Source: Cyclobacteriaceae bacterium
GTDB lineage: Bacteria > Bacteroidota > Bacteroidia > Cytophagales > Cyclobacteriaceae
Direction: 5' to 3'
Length of the DNA: 64,000 nt
Assembly (NCBI GenBank): GCA_016787645.1
Contig: JAEUUF010000002.1
Coordinates: 124,001-188,000, forward strand
The number at the start of each line of letters is the position of its first letter. Positions within the stretch are counted from its first letter, which is position 1. This document shows positions 44,001 through 53,465 of this stretch, piece after piece. The notes below the pieces were generated by a model that made no database searches, was not told the origin of the DNA, and worked only from the letters and a program-made list of their open reading frames with translations. A program made the position numbers and the translations under genes.

Positions 44001-44129
44001 TGGAGCTGCGTCCGCTCAAGTGCGTGCGCCAATGATCGTTCACCGTTGCGGGCCAATCAGATTTAACTCACAGAAAGAAAGTTCCTGTGGCCCTCCATTC
44101 TTGTTTTTGCTTTTTATCCCCGGGTTAAA

Positions 44130-44231
44130 ACCTGAGGCTACAATAATTTCACCACTGACGGGGTTTCCTTGATCGGTGACTATCGCACCCAAAGCCACCT
44201 GAGGCCAAGATAATTTCAGCCTGACGGTTTT
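44130..44231. repeat. Pair of degenerate direct repeats
   Basis: Copy A (44130-44166) and copy B (44197-44231) share ACCTGAGGC, then AAGATAATTTCA or CAATAATTTCA, then CTGACGG and a T-rich end. They lie between the two palindromic copies, so palindrome and direct repeat may be parts of one composite element. Confidence 0.65.
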
Positions 44232-44253
44232 CTTAAATGTGGTGTACTGGAAG

Positions 44254-44284
44254 CCCGGTGGCTGAGGCTCCCGAAGCCACCGGG
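44254..44284. repeat. Palindromic repeat, copy 2
   Basis: CCCGGTGGCT (44254-44263) and AGCCACCGGG (44275-44284) form a perfect 10-bp stem around GAGGCTCCCGA. Only one loop base differs from copy 1. Confidence 0.9.
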
Positions 44285-44322
44285 GGACCTGCCCAGGTTA
44301 AAACCCGGAGCTGATTTTGGAA

Positions 44323-45387
44323 TCATTTCAAGGGTACCGCAAACACTTCATCCCAGGCCGACAGCGCAGGCTTGGGCTGTAGATTGATGTCCACCAGTCC
44401 GAGGTAAATAAAGTAGCCGAGATTTTCTGGTATGGGTGGTGTGAGGCTGGCGATGTCAATGTCGGTAAACGTCAGTTGAAACCAGGCGATCGCCTTCGCC
44501 GCGTCGAGCAGGGCTCGCTGTCGCTTGATGTACGCTGCCTGCAATTGCGGGGAACTGGTGAAGCTGGTTCCTGCCAGCGACACGGATCCCGACGACCAGC
44601 CACCTTCTGAGACGAATACCGGAAGCGATTTACTTTCAACAAGCTTTGAATAGTAGTTATCGGGCAATTGGTCTGGGCTGGATATTCCAAAATACGGGTA
44701 GGACGAAAGCCCCAGTTCTTCAATGAACGGAAAGTCTGCGAAGTCCTGGGCTACACCGACGTATCCGCCACCGCCGAGGTTGCCCCACGCCACATCCACC
44801 TGCACGCTAACACTCAACTTCGCCGTTGTTCCGCGGCCGGCAAGTTCGGCCGCCGCATCGTTGGCCGCTTTTTTCACACCCTGGTAAATCGCACTGGATG
44901 CTGCCGCGCGGATCAGGTTGGTCTCGAGGGCGAGGCCCAGGTGCTCTGGCTTCAGCACGCTGTCCATGGCGAGAACGAACTTGCGGTACAATGCCTGCGC
45001 TTCAGGGTCGGCGATGCTCTTACCCATGGCCACCAGCTCGAGCGCATCATTCGCGCGGTCCAATCCATTCTGCGGATCGATGTACACCCACAGTTTGAAA
45101 TTCTTGCTTCGGTAAAAGTCGACAAGCCCCGCATAGTGCCGTGCCACATAATCCTTTGCCGGTGTGCCGCTGAAGAGGGTGTCCCATGGCACTTCGGTAT
45201 TGACGATGGCAGCGTCTGCCCGGGTGGTCCAGATTTGCAGGCTTTGGAGGACAAGATTGAAATCATCGAAACGCGGGGCGGAATTGGCAAAGCCCATGCG
45301 GTATGTGCGCATCGGCGTCGGTGTGGTACTGCTCGTGCAGGAATTCACAACCAACACAATGAATATGGATAGAAGCCTGTGTAACAT
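44323..45387 (-). CDS. Lipoprotein with glycoside hydrolase-like barrel
   Basis: A 354-residue lipoprotein (MLHRLLSIFIVLVVNSC; ATG 45396 adds three residues). The body reads as a TIM barrel: RMGFANSAPRFDDFN, FKLWVYIDPQNGL, LGLALETNLIRAA with a Glu at the end of strand 4, SVSVQVDVAWG, LGLSSYPYFGI and PVFVSEGGWSS with a Glu at the end of strand 7. The two Glu are placed as acid/base and nucleophile in clan GH-A, but the N before the first Glu is missing, so activity is not certain. I cannot assign a GH family. It is convergent with the formamidase gene across the repeat-rich region. Confidence 0.65.
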   Translation of the reverse strand: MLHRLLSIFIVLVVNSCTSSTTPTPMRTYRMGFANSAPRFDDFNLVLQSLQIWTTRADAAIVNTEVPWDTLFSGTPAKDYVARHYAGLVDFYRSKNFKLWVYIDPQNGLDRANDALELVAMGKSIADPEAQALYRKFVLAMDSVLKPEHLGLALETNLIRAAASSAIYQGVKKAANDAAAELAGRGTTAKLSVSVQVDVAWGNLGGGGYVGVAQDFADFPFIEELGLSSYPYFGISSPDQLPDNYYSKLVESKSLPVFVSEGGWSSGSVSLAGTSFTSSPQLQAAYIKRQRALLDAAKAIAWFQLTFTDIDIASLTPPIPENLGYFIYLGLVDINLQPKPALSAWDEVFAVPLK

Positions 45388-45509
45388 TTGCTGCACCTAA
45401 ATGTAATGAAACGGCCTTTGATAGCGTCCCCTCTGATTTAACTTCCCTCGGTTCAATAAAGGGCTGTCTCTTGTTTTAGTATATTTGATAAGCCATCAAA
45501 TTGGACCAT

Positions 45510-46076
45510 ATGAAACTAATAACTACCCTTTTGCTGGTGGTCATATCCACCCAATTGTTAAGTGCTCAAAAATGCAAGTACACAACAAACAAGAAGGACC
45601 CCTTTACCGGCGAACAGATCGTAACCGTGGTGCACACTAACCGAGGATGGACTTGGGCGTCCATTAGGCAAGGAGAAAAGTTTCTTATTGAAATGACCTT
45701 CTTGCACGCTGGGGATATCCAGAAACCGATGACTGTAAATGATTCTGTGCTTGTCAAGCTGGCTGATGGTTCAGTTTTTCATTTCCGACCTATGGCGGAT
45801 GTGCAGCCTGTTAGCCAAAGCAAATCCTATACGAGTGGAACGTCAATCACCAGCCGATCGGGGACGGCGGTCACCACGACGATGGAGTTGACTTCATTCT
45901 CACCTAGGTTCATCGTGGATAAATCCGTGGTTGAAAAGATGTCCCAATCCGGGCTCGTGGCTATCCGGCTCGATTTCACGGGCAAGCCGGTTGATTTCGA
46001 CTTCCAGGTTAAGCCTTTAATTAAGTCGGTTGAGCCCATCATGAACCAGTCAAAATGCATTCTGACGATCCAATAA
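45510..46076 (+). CDS. Secreted protein of unknown function
   Basis: 188 residues from ATG 45510 (MKLITTLLLVVISTQLLSAQ). The mature part begins KCKYTTNKKDPFTGE and is beta-rich throughout, with Ser/Thr-rich hairpins (SGTSITSRSGTAVTTT). No family is recognised; proteins of this general type are frequent in Bacteroidota envelopes. A TATATTTG sequence (45480-45487) 22 bases before the start fits the Bacteroidota -7 box, though no good -33 TTG is found at the usual distance. The following gene starts nine bases after the stop. Confidence 0.72.
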   Translation: MKLITTLLLVVISTQLLSAQKCKYTTNKKDPFTGEQIVTVVHTNRGWTWASIRQGEKFLIEMTFLHAGDIQKPMTVNDSVLVKLADGSVFHFRPMADVQPVSQSKSYTSGTSITSRSGTAVTTTMELTSFSPRFIVDKSVVEKMSQSGLVAIRLDFTGKPVDFDFQVKPLIKSVEPIMNQSKCILTIQ

Positions 46077-46085
46077 TTCCACGCA

Positions 46086-46517
46086 ATGATTAAGTTGAGC
46101 CATGAATGTTGTTTACCTCGTCGTGTAAGATGGTTGCTTTTCTTTATGCTATGCACATGTACAGCGATGGCTCAGCTGCCTTCAGGGTGCGTAAGCTTGA
46201 AGGAAGGCAAGTTTGAAATCCATGACAAGGTCAACGGCGTCTCGGTGATCACCCGAAAAGGTGGGGTGCAGCGGGAAGAGAATGAAAAACTGGGCGTGGT
46301 CGTTGAGTACCTCACCGAATGGCTCGACGAATGCACCTTCCGGCTCGTGCCATTCAAGGTGGTTCGTAACGACAACAACCTCGACATGGATGGCGATCTC
46401 AAATTGGAAGTGGAAATTGTCGAGATCCGTGAGGACACCTACGTGCAGATTACCACCTCGTGGGTGACCGGGCAGAATGAGACGGAGGAAGTGAAGATTA
46501 TCAAACCACCCCGTTAG
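46086..46517 (+). CDS. Small secreted protein of unknown function
   Basis: 143 residues with a signal peptide (basic start, then WLLFFMLCTCTAMAQ). The mature part of about 115 residues is beta-rich and charged: GKFEIHDKVNGVSVITRKGG, a Cys at CTFRLVPFKV, NDNNLDMDGDLKLEVEIVEI. It could be a small beta-sandwich or lipocalin-like binder, but no family is recognised. Nine bases separate it from the previous gene, so they probably share a transcript. The stop overlaps that of the convergent DUF2490 gene (TTAG, 46514-46517). Confidence 0.68.
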   Translation: MIKLSHECCLPRRVRWLLFFMLCTCTAMAQLPSGCVSLKEGKFEIHDKVNGVSVITRKGGVQREENEKLGVVVEYLTEWLDECTFRLVPFKVVRNDNNLDMDGDLKLEVEIVEIREDTYVQITTSWVTGQNETEEVKIIKPPR

Positions 46518-47281
46518 TCCGCATTCTCGTGCAAGCGGCGATCTTTTCCCAGCGCTGAATAGTCCACACTCCAATACAGGAATACCCGAAAGACATTGGA
46601 AAGATCATAGGCATTGCCGGTGGTGCGCTGCTGCAATACATTCATATAGCCGGTGTCCATGCTCAGGTTCTTGCCAATGGGAAAGCGAATCCCAAGGAAG
46701 AGCCGGTTCTGATCAAACGTGTTGTACACAATGCTTGAGCCAAACTGCACCATCACTTCATCGGAGGCGACCAGTTCGGGCATGGAAGATTGGTTGAAAA
46801 CCTTAACCTGGAAACTGGCCAGGTAACGCAGGCGCAGGCTGAACTGTTTGGGTCCCACCACCTGGTCGTTGACGATCTGGTCTCTCCAACGCTCCTCGAC
46901 TCTTATCCTGCTTAGAATTGTTACTCTTCCTTGTTCGCTGAGCGAAGACCATTGCTGGTAGATCCTGTTTTCGATGTTCCAGGTGTTGAGTCCTTCCGGC
47001 GGGGCCAGCCACAGCCGTGCCACGCCAAGGATGACCGGGTATTTGCCCTGAATCCAATGCACCGCTCCAAATCGGAGGAGGTAGAAGCGATCTTGACCCC
47101 AGGCTCCTTCCTTGCGAACATGAAAATCGCCAACCATTCCCCACTGCTCTGAAAAGCGGAAAGTGGAGTTCAGGGAATACCACGCCTGGGTGTGATAGTT
47201 CAGTTGCTTTGTCGCGGGAGTAACCTGGGCAGCAGCTTCAAGGGAGAAGCAGGCAATTAGAATGAGACACAGTTGACGCAT
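46514..47281 (-). CDS. DUF2490 outer-membrane beta-barrel
   Basis: 255 residues: signal peptide (MRQLCLILIACFSLEAAAQ), then about ten amphipathic strands with aromatic ends, such as AWYSLNSTFRFSEQWGMVGD, FYLLRFGAVHWI, IENRIYQQWSSL, RIRVEERWRD and VFRVFLYWSVDY. This is the pattern of DUF2490 proteins, predicted outer-membrane barrels of unknown role. The last residues (GKDRRLHENAD) are polar and do not end with the usual aromatic, which is a small oddity. The stop codon overlaps that of the preceding plus-strand gene. Confidence 0.82.
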   Translation of the reverse strand: MRQLCLILIACFSLEAAAQVTPATKQLNYHTQAWYSLNSTFRFSEQWGMVGDFHVRKEGAWGQDRFYLLRFGAVHWIQGKYPVILGVARLWLAPPEGLNTWNIENRIYQQWSSLSEQGRVTILSRIRVEERWRDQIVNDQVVGPKQFSLRLRYLASFQVKVFNQSSMPELVASDEVMVQFGSSIVYNTFDQNRLFLGIRFPIGKNLSMDTGYMNVLQQRTTGNAYDLSNVFRVFLYWSVDYSALGKDRRLHENAD

Positions 47282-47325
47282 GACATCGAGCCAGGCACAT
47301 CCTGCCGGCCCGGATTAATCAAATT

Positions 47326-47853
47326 CTATTTTTCATACTTGAACTTCTGACCGCCTACCGAGGCTTCATACATCAGTCCTCCTTTTTGCATGGTGAAAAC
47401 CATGACACCATCGACGTATTTGGCATTGGCTGAGGCACCGGCGGTGGCAGCCACGGCAGATACCTGGGCGGAAAACTCAACGCGGTTTTCCTTGAACCGG
47501 TCAAGGTCTTTCTTGGATTGAAAGAAGATCACTTCGCGGTAAGCCTGACCACCAAGTTGGAAGCCGATACTCACCTGGGTCATACGCGCCGTGCCGACGA
47601 TCTTTCCTCGTTCATACGCTATCCCATTGCCCGAGGCACCTCCAACACCAATGGCGCCCTTGCCCACGTTGGGCAAGATCACATAACCGTAAGCGCTGCT
47701 GAACAAACCGGCCATTTTCGGGTCAGTTTTGATGAACTCGGCCTTGGCCTCTTTTGAGTCGGAAATGATTTTGTCTTTTTTGGATTGGCCAAAGGAAGGA
47801 GCGGCAACCATCGCCAGAATAACCAAGGCAAACACGCAGGAACGGTATCTCAT
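47326..47853 (-). CDS. SYLF-domain (YSC84-like) exported protein
   Basis: 175 residues from ATG 47853 (MRYRSCVFALVILAMVAAPSFG), exported. The SYLF domain, which binds phospholipid in eukaryotic relatives, covers most of the mature part: FSSAYGYVILPNVGKGAIGV, GASGNGIAYERGKIVGTARM, VSIGFQLGGQAYREVIFFQS and a Gly-rich end. The bacterial function is not known; a role at the inner face of the outer membrane is plausible. It is a single gene with 44 bases to the DUF2490 start downstream. Confidence 0.88.
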   Translation of the reverse strand: MRYRSCVFALVILAMVAAPSFGQSKKDKIISDSKEAKAEFIKTDPKMAGLFSSAYGYVILPNVGKGAIGVGGASGNGIAYERGKIVGTARMTQVSIGFQLGGQAYREVIFFQSKKDLDRFKENRVEFSAQVSAVAATAGASANAKYVDGVMVFTMQKGGLMYEASVGGQKFKYEK

Positions 47854-48097
47854 ACCTCTTTGAATTTGTATGCGAAGATACATCCTTTCCGGCGTACGGT
47901 TATGTGATGTTTGTCAACTCAGGGTCTGGCTTCAACGCGGCTAGTCTGGCCACTCCTGGCTTCCTGTTTAGCCATGCATGACGCTTTTCATTTTTCTGTG
48001 AATTTCCTGCAGGATCGGCAGGATGACGGGAGCGCCCATATCCAGCGCCCCGATTTCATGTAATTTTGGCCCTTTGTTCAACCAAAAAACACCACGT

Positions 48098-48751
48098 ATG
48101 AAAAGAATGCCCCTTATCATTCTCCTGATGATTACTTCTCCTGTCTTGTTTGCCCAAAAAGGCAACTGGTACGTGGGCGGAGTAGTTGGATATTCCTCCA
48201 GTACCGACAAGACACCCGGCGGTTTCAAAACAACTACCTCCAGCTATGCGTTTGGCCCGGAGGTCGGCACCTTTCTAAAGGACAACATCCAATTGGGGTT
48301 GTACCTCGGGATGAGCGGAGATTCCCAAAAGGATGACAATGGCGACATCTACACTTCCTCTGCGTTCAGTCCTACCATCTACGGAAGGCAGTTCTTCAAG
48401 ATCACCGACAACTTCAGCGCGTTTGGCGGACTGTACCTCAACATTTCGAACGGCAGCACGACCAACTACAACGGCGGTGGCAACACGACGGAACAGAAGT
48501 ATTCTGGTTTTGGCCTGCGTCTTGGCGTGGGTATCGCTTACGCCCTGTCACCTCGCTTCACGGCGGTCGGGCAATATGGATTGCTGGGCTACCAAAGCGT
48601 GAGCCGCAAGAACAATGGCAATGATGCCGGCACCACCACTTCATTTGATTTTGGAGTAAACACGATCGGCTCGAGTACCCTTAGCCAGGGCAACGGTTCA
48701 GGCTCCGTGTTCAACATCGGCTTGTACTACACCCTCAAGAAGACAAACTAA
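48098..48751 (+). CDS. Outer-membrane beta-barrel protein (OmpA/porin-like fold)
   Basis: 217 residues from ATG 48098 (MKRMPLIILLMITSPVLFAQ), with about eight amphipathic strands: WYVGGVVGYSSST, SYAFGPEVGTF, IQLGLYLGMSGD, FFKITDNFSAFGGLYLNIS, GFGLRLGVGIAYAL, FTAVGQYGLLGYQS, and a terminal FNIGLYYTLKKTN. It is an 8-stranded barrel of the kind seen in OmpW/Opa-type or Bacteroidota barrels, without an OmpA peptidoglycan-binding domain. TAATTTTG (48061-48068) 29 bases before the start resembles a -7 box. An earlier in-frame start at 48023 lacks a signal peptide. Confidence 0.82.
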   Translation: MKRMPLIILLMITSPVLFAQKGNWYVGGVVGYSSSTDKTPGGFKTTTSSYAFGPEVGTFLKDNIQLGLYLGMSGDSQKDDNGDIYTSSAFSPTIYGRQFFKITDNFSAFGGLYLNISNGSTTNYNGGGNTTEQKYSGFGLRLGVGIAYALSPRFTAVGQYGLLGYQSVSRKNNGNDAGTTTSFDFGVNTIGSSTLSQGNGSGSVFNIGLYYTLKKTN

Positions 48752-48775
48752 GTCTTCTCACCCGGTGATCAGAAG

Positions 48776-49825
48776 CTAACAGATTCTAGGCAGTTGATCC
48801 CCGGTGAGGTAGTTCACCACGCGCCTGCCGCCAATCGCGCTTTGCAGCACCACTTGACCGGGGTGTTCTGAGGCGATCTCGCCAATGATATGGGCGTGCG
48901 TCCCAAGCTCATGGGTTCGCATGACTTTCAAGGCACTATCGGCCATTGACGGATCGACCACCGCCAGGAAGATTCCTTCATTGGCGACGTACAACGGGTC
49001 CAGGCCGAGCATTTCGCAGGCACCTTCCACTTGCTCGTCGATGGGAAGGTGCTGCTGTATAAGAGAGATGCCCAGCTTCGATTGGCCGGCCAATTCGTTC
49101 ATTACGGTGGCAACACCGCCGCGTGTTGGGTCGCGCAAAAAGTGAATAGCATCACCAGCCACATCCAGGACTGAACGGACCAGGTGATTCAGCGGCGCCG
49201 TGTCGCTCGCTATGGTCGTCTCAAACTCCAGGCCTTTGCGCTGGCTCATGATGGCAATGCCATGTGTGGCAATGTTGCCGCTTACAATGACCTTGTCGCC
49301 AGGCCGGATGTTGCGATAGGAGATTTTGGCGCGGGGATGGAGTTCGCCCACGCCGGAGGTATTGATAAAGATTTTATCGCCTTTGCCTTTCTCTACCACC
49401 TTCGTATCGCCGGTGACGATGGTGATGCCCGCCTTGAGCGCTGCCTGCCGGATAGAAACGAGCACTTCCCAAAACTCGTCCATGCGTAGTCCTTCTTCAA
49501 GGATGAAGGCCAATGATAAATATTTTGGTATTGCCCCGCACATGGCCAGGTCGTTCACCGAACCATTCACGGCGAGTTCGCCGATGTTACCTCCGGGAAA
49601 GAAGATGGGAGAGATGACGTAGCTGTCGGTGGAGAAGGCCACCGTTCCATTTAAGGGAAGCAACGCGCCATCATGCTGCTCATCGAGATGATCGTTCTTG
49701 AGGAGATCGAAAACACCGGACTGTAATAGTCGCTGGGTGAGGAGCCCTCCGCTGCCATGCCCCATGGTAATCACATCGAAGTCGAGCTTCGGCAGGGGAC
49801 AGTTAAAGGCGACAGAAGGTTTCAT
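48776..49825 (-). CDS. hypE: Hydrogenase maturation protein HypE
   Basis: Dehydrates the S-carbamoylated C-terminal cysteine to a thiocyanate that becomes the CN ligand of the NiFe active site. 349 residues, the usual length, with the N-terminal ATP-binding fold (MGHGSGGLLTQRLL, STDSYVISPIFFPGGNIGELAVNGSVNDLAM), FLRDPTRGGVATVMNELA and the essential C-terminal Cys in the last residues PRIC. Last gene of the hyp operon, 6 bases after hypD. Confidence 0.97.
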   Translation of the reverse strand: MKPSVAFNCPLPKLDFDVITMGHGSGGLLTQRLLQSGVFDLLKNDHLDEQHDGALLPLNGTVAFSTDSYVISPIFFPGGNIGELAVNGSVNDLAMCGAIPKYLSLAFILEEGLRMDEFWEVLVSIRQAALKAGITIVTGDTKVVEKGKGDKIFINTSGVGELHPRAKISYRNIRPGDKVIVSGNIATHGIAIMSQRKGLEFETTIASDTAPLNHLVRSVLDVAGDAIHFLRDPTRGGVATVMNELAGQSKLGISLIQQHLPIDEQVEGACEMLGLDPLYVANEGIFLAVVDPSMADSALKVMRTHELGTHAHIIGEIASEHPGQVVLQSAIGGRRVVNYLTGDQLPRIC

Positions 49826-49831
49826 ACCTAT

Positions 49832-50929
49832 CTAAACTTCTTGCGGAACGCGTGAATAATGGTAGTAAGCTGCACAAGCCCCTTCGCTGCTGACCATAGG
49901 GGCGCCAAGCGGGTGTTCGGGCTTACACCTTGTTCCAAACATAGGACATTGATGGGGCTTCTTCATACCTTTCATGATGGCGCCGGAAATGCAGTCAGGA
50001 TTCTCCTTGACCTCCGTGTCGGCCAGGTGAAACTTGTTGCGTGCGTTATAGGCAGCAAACCTGTGATTGACTTCCAGCCCGCTCATCGGGATGGTGCCAA
50101 TGCCACGCCAGGCGCGGTCTGAAACATCGAATACATCATTCATCACCGAACGAGCGAGGGCATTGCCTTCGCGGGTAACTACACGCGCGTATTGGTTCTC
50201 CAATTTCGCCTCGCCCTTCTCCAATTGCTGCACAGCCATGAGAATGCCCTGCAGGAGATCTACCGGCTCAAACCCAGTGACCACCACAGGCACTTTGTAT
50301 TTGGCCACAATGGGATCATACTCATTCATCCCCATAATGGTGCACACATGTCCGGCCGCCAGGAACGCGTCGATGCGACTTTCGGGATCGCTGAGGATAG
50401 CCTCCATCGCCGGGGGCACCAATACATGGGAAGCTAATATGCTGTAGTTGGTTACTCCCTCTTTTTCTGCCTGTACCAATGACAAGGCGTTGGCCGGGGC
50501 GGTTGTTTCAAAGCCGACGGCGAAGAAGACAACTTCCTTATCGGGATTTTCTTTTGCAAGCTTCACAGCTTCAAGTGGCGAGTACACGATCCGCACGTCG
50601 CCGCCTTCGGCCTTCACTTCCAACAAGCTCTTCACAGAACCGGGCACCCGAAGCATATCGCCAAAGGAGCAGAGTATCACGTTCGGCTTTTGAGCCAGCA
50701 GGATGGCCTCGTCAATAATACCGAGAGGTGTGACACATACCGGGCATCCAGGTCCATGAACCATGGTGATTTCTTTTGGCAACATCTCCAGTATGCCATT
50801 CTTCACCAGGCTATGCGTTTGCCCTCCGCAAATTTCCATGATCGTCCAGGGCCTGGTCACCACCTTGTGGAGCTGATCCATGTACTCCTTGACGAGCGCG
50901 CTATCCCGGTATTCGCTGAGGAATTTCAT
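49832..50929 (-). CDS. hypD: Hydrogenase maturation protein HypD
   Basis: An Fe-S protein that with HypC assembles the Fe(CN)2CO unit. 365 residues with family signatures: [62 protein letters not shown] and the C-terminal cluster-ligand cysteines ([38 protein letters not shown]). The start codon overlaps the hypC stop by four bases, so the two partners are translationally coupled. Confidence 0.97.
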   Translation of the reverse strand: MKFLSEYRDSALVKEYMDQLHKVVTRPWTIMEICGGQTHSLVKNGILEMLPKEITMVHGPGCPVCVTPLGIIDEAILLAQKPNVILCSFGDMLRVPGSVKSLLEVKAEGGDVRIVYSPLEAVKLAKENPDKEVVFFAVGFETTAPANALSLVQAEKEGVTNYSILASHVLVPPAMEAILSDPESRIDAFLAAGHVCTIMGMNEYDPIVAKYKVPVVVTGFEPVDLLQGILMAVQQLEKGEAKLENQYARVVTREGNALARSVMNDVFDVSDRAWRGIGTIPMSGLEVNHRFAAYNARNKFHLADTEVKENPDCISGAIMKGMKKPHQCPMFGTRCKPEHPLGAPMVSSEGACAAYYHYSRVPQEV

Positions 50930-51192
50930 AGGGCGGCGGGTTTATCCGGTCCAAGTTCATCGAGCTCTCCGATCTTTCGGATGTACTCAAAGGTCTTGTG
51001 GGCTTCCTCTTCGTCGATCGTGCCGATGGCTACGCCGACATGAACCAGCACATAGTCTCCCACTTGTGCCTGGGGCACCATGGACAGGTTCACTTCCTTC
51101 AGGATTCCTCCGAACGAAACTTTTCCGACGCGGAAGGTTTCATCCAGCTGGCCAGTGATGGCCATCAGTTTACCGGGAATGGCGAGGCACAT
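50926..51192 (-). CDS. hypC: Hydrogenase maturation chaperone HypC
   Basis: A small chaperone that carries the Fe(CN)2CO unit between HypD and the large subunit. 88 residues, starting [15 protein letters not shown] with the essential N-terminal Cys2. It overlaps the end of hypF by 28 bases (51165-51192) and the start of hypD by four bases. Confidence 0.96.
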   Translation of the reverse strand: MCLAIPGKLMAITGQLDETFRVGKVSFGGILKEVNLSMVPQAQVGDYVLVHVGVAIGTIDEEEAHKTFEYIRKIGELDELGPDKPAAL

Positions 51193-53462
51193 ACTATTTC
51201 ATTTTGATGGGATTGAGCAACGAGTTTATTTTCAACCTGGGCACAAGCCAGCTGGCCATAGCTGATGCATTCATCGTTGGGAGAGAGTTCATCATGGAAG
51301 AGTAACTCAAACTCTTCGGAAAGCATACTCAGCAACAAGTCATTCAGCAGCGCATTCTGAAATACGCCGCCACTGAAGGCGAGGGTACGGCAACCCTGCT
51401 CGCGGGCCACCTGGGCAATCCAATGCACGAGCGCCACATGGAACTGCCACGCGATCGCGCTGCGGTGACTGCCGAGGTGCAGGTGGTGTACGACATAGTC
51501 GATGATGCCTTTGGTGGAAAGATCGCGGACCGGCTCCAGCACCTGATCGGTTTCGCGCAAGGCACAATTCTCCAGGAACAGGGCCGCCTCACCTTCGTAG
51601 CTCGCATGGTCGCACAAACCAAGGAGTGAAGCAACGCCATCAAACAGGCGACCCATGCTGGAGGTTTTCAGTGTGGCCTTGGTAATCATCGCACGATACA
51701 ATTTCCATTCACTGTCTGAGAATTTGGATTCAACCAGTGGAATCGCTTCGGCATGGTCAGCGGTCAGCGAAAGCGCACAGAGCCGGGGTTCTCGCGAGAA
51801 TTTGTCGCCGAGGAAGTGCGTGAAGTAGTCCAGGTGAGCCACCCGTTCAAAAGTGTGATTTTCATAACGGAAGAATTCTCCGCCCCAGACCTGGCCGTCA
51901 TCGCCAAGGCCGGTGCCGTCCCAGATCACACCCAGGATCGGTTGCGGTGCGTCAAGCTGGTTATTTTCTGCTAACACAGCCGCAAAATGAGCCTGGTGAT
52001 GCTGGATCTCCCGAACAGGTACTTGCCAGTCAGAGGCCATTCGGATTCCGGTCTGCGAAGAAAAGTAGGCGGGATGCTTGTCAATGATCACCTCAGCTGG
52101 CCGCGTATTCATCAGTCCAAGCAAATGGTGAAGGGTATGTTCGTAGCCGCGTTGGGTATCAAAGTTTTCAAGGTCACCGAGATATTGGCTTGCATAAAGA
52201 TTTCCCCGAACCATCAGGGCGAACGCGCTCTTCAAGTCAGCCCCCATGGCCAGTGTGGTTTGTGCTGAGGTAAGCGGATGCTGGAAGACGAGTGGTGCCA
52301 TGCCACGAGAACGGCGCAGGACGATGCGGTGATCTCCGTGCCGGGCGAATTGTACAACGCTGTCATCCTGCGGTACGACGATCGAACGATTGTTTACTAC
52401 GAAGAAATCGGCGATGCCATCAAGGTTATTGAACGCCTGGTGGTCTTCGTAAAATATCGGTGAACCACTCAGGTTTCCGCTGGTAGCAATCAACGGTCCG
52501 CTAAATCCTTCAGCCAGCATGGCGAGGAGAGGGGTGTACGGCAGCATAATGCCCAGCCTATCCAGTCCCGGTGCCACACCCGGTAACGACGCCTGATTTT
52601 TCCGACGAAGCAATACTACAGGGCTCTGGGTCGATTGGAGCTCTTGTGACTCGGCTTCACGGATTTCTACATAATGCCGTGCAGCTTCTACCGACTTCAT
52701 CAGCAGGGCGAACGGTTTGGAAGGTCTGTGTTTACGGTCACGCAGCGTTTGGACCACAGCGGCATTGGTTGCATCGGCCATTAGCAAGTACCCTCCGATA
52801 CCTTTGACAGCCAGAATGTGTCCTTCTTGCAGCAACCGAATAGATTCAGCCAGGACAACTTCAGGATCTGTACTCAGCGTTTTTCCGGAGTGACCGACAA
52901 GACTAAGCGCTACGGCACAGTCAGGACAACTATTGGTCTGTGAATAGAATCTCCGGTTCGCCGGATCGTTGAACTCTTTCTGACATACGGGGCACATCGT
53001 GAACGGGGCCATCCTGGTTAGAGGGCGGTCGTAAGGAAGGCTGGTGATGATGGAATAACGGGGCCCGCAGTTCAGGCAGGTGGTAAAGGCGTATCCTTTG
53101 CGCCGATTTCCCACCTCGGTAAGTTCATGCCGGCAAGCTTCGCATAACCCGAGATCAGGAGTAAGCAGAACAGTCGGCTCGCCCACGGGGTTGCTTTCAA
53201 TGATCTGAAAGGTGAGGTAGCCGGTCTCCGGAAGTTCTTTTCGGTGCACCCGGCTGATGTGTGCGTTCTCCGGGGGGCAAGTGAGCAAGTCGGACTCAAA
53301 CTGAGCAAGGTTTTCAGGTGACCCGCTCACTTCCACGTGTACACCTTTTACGTCATTGCTCACCCAGCCTTTGAGTTGGTACGCATTGGCCAGCCGGAAA
53401 ACGTATGGCCGGAAACCAACCCCCTGTACGACCCCTTCAATATGGAGTTGGCGTGTGGGCAT
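51165..53462 (-). CDS. hypF: Carbamoyltransferase HypF
   Basis: Makes carbamoyl-AMP from carbamoyl phosphate and transfers the group to HypE. 765 residues, full length, with all domains: acylphosphatase (about 5-90, GVVQGVGFRPYVFRLA), two zinc-binding repeats (CEACRHEL, CLNCGPRYSI, CPVCQKEFNDPANRR, SCPDCA; about 105-180), YrdC-like domain (about 200-390) and Kae1-like domain (about 400-765, VRRIQHHQAHFAAVLAE-like HHQAHFAAVLAENNQ, VIWDGTGLGDDGQVWGGEF, FSGGVFQNALL). It ends 28 bases inside hypC and starts three bases after the hypB stop. Confidence 0.97.
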   Translation of the reverse strand: MPTRQLHIEGVVQGVGFRPYVFRLANAYQLKGWVSNDVKGVHVEVSGSPENLAQFESDLLTCPPENAHISRVHRKELPETGYLTFQIIESNPVGEPTVLLTPDLGLCEACRHELTEVGNRRKGYAFTTCLNCGPRYSIITSLPYDRPLTRMAPFTMCPVCQKEFNDPANRRFYSQTNSCPDCAVALSLVGHSGKTLSTDPEVVLAESIRLLQEGHILAVKGIGGYLLMADATNAAVVQTLRDRKHRPSKPFALLMKSVEAARHYVEIREAESQELQSTQSPVVLLRRKNQASLPGVAPGLDRLGIMLPYTPLLAMLAEGFSGPLIATSGNLSGSPIFYEDHQAFNNLDGIADFFVVNNRSIVVPQDDSVVQFARHGDHRIVLRRSRGMAPLVFQHPLTSAQTTLAMGADLKSAFALMVRGNLYASQYLGDLENFDTQRGYEHTLHHLLGLMNTRPAEVIIDKHPAYFSSQTGIRMASDWQVPVREIQHHQAHFAAVLAENNQLDAPQPILGVIWDGTGLGDDGQVWGGEFFRYENHTFERVAHLDYFTHFLGDKFSREPRLCALSLTADHAEAIPLVESKFSDSEWKLYRAMITKATLKTSSMGRLFDGVASLLGLCDHASYEGEAALFLENCALRETDQVLEPVRDLSTKGIIDYVVHHLHLGSHRSAIAWQFHVALVHWIAQVAREQGCRTLAFSGGVFQNALLNDLLLSMLSEEFELLFHDELSPNDECISYGQLACAQVENKLVAQSHQNEIVCASPFPVN

Positions 53463-53465
53463 AGT

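Larger units (their letters stand above)
43890..44322. other. Repeat-rich intergenic region
   Basis: 433 bases without a supported gene. It holds two near-identical hairpins (43972-44000 and 44254-44284), a 6-bp hairpin (GGTCGG 43929-43934 with CCGACC 43945-43950), a pair of degenerate direct repeats (44130-44166 and 44197-44231) and two copies of a CCxGGTTAAAACC motif (from about 44119 and 44293). It looks like an accumulation of interspersed palindromic elements. Confidence 0.75.
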
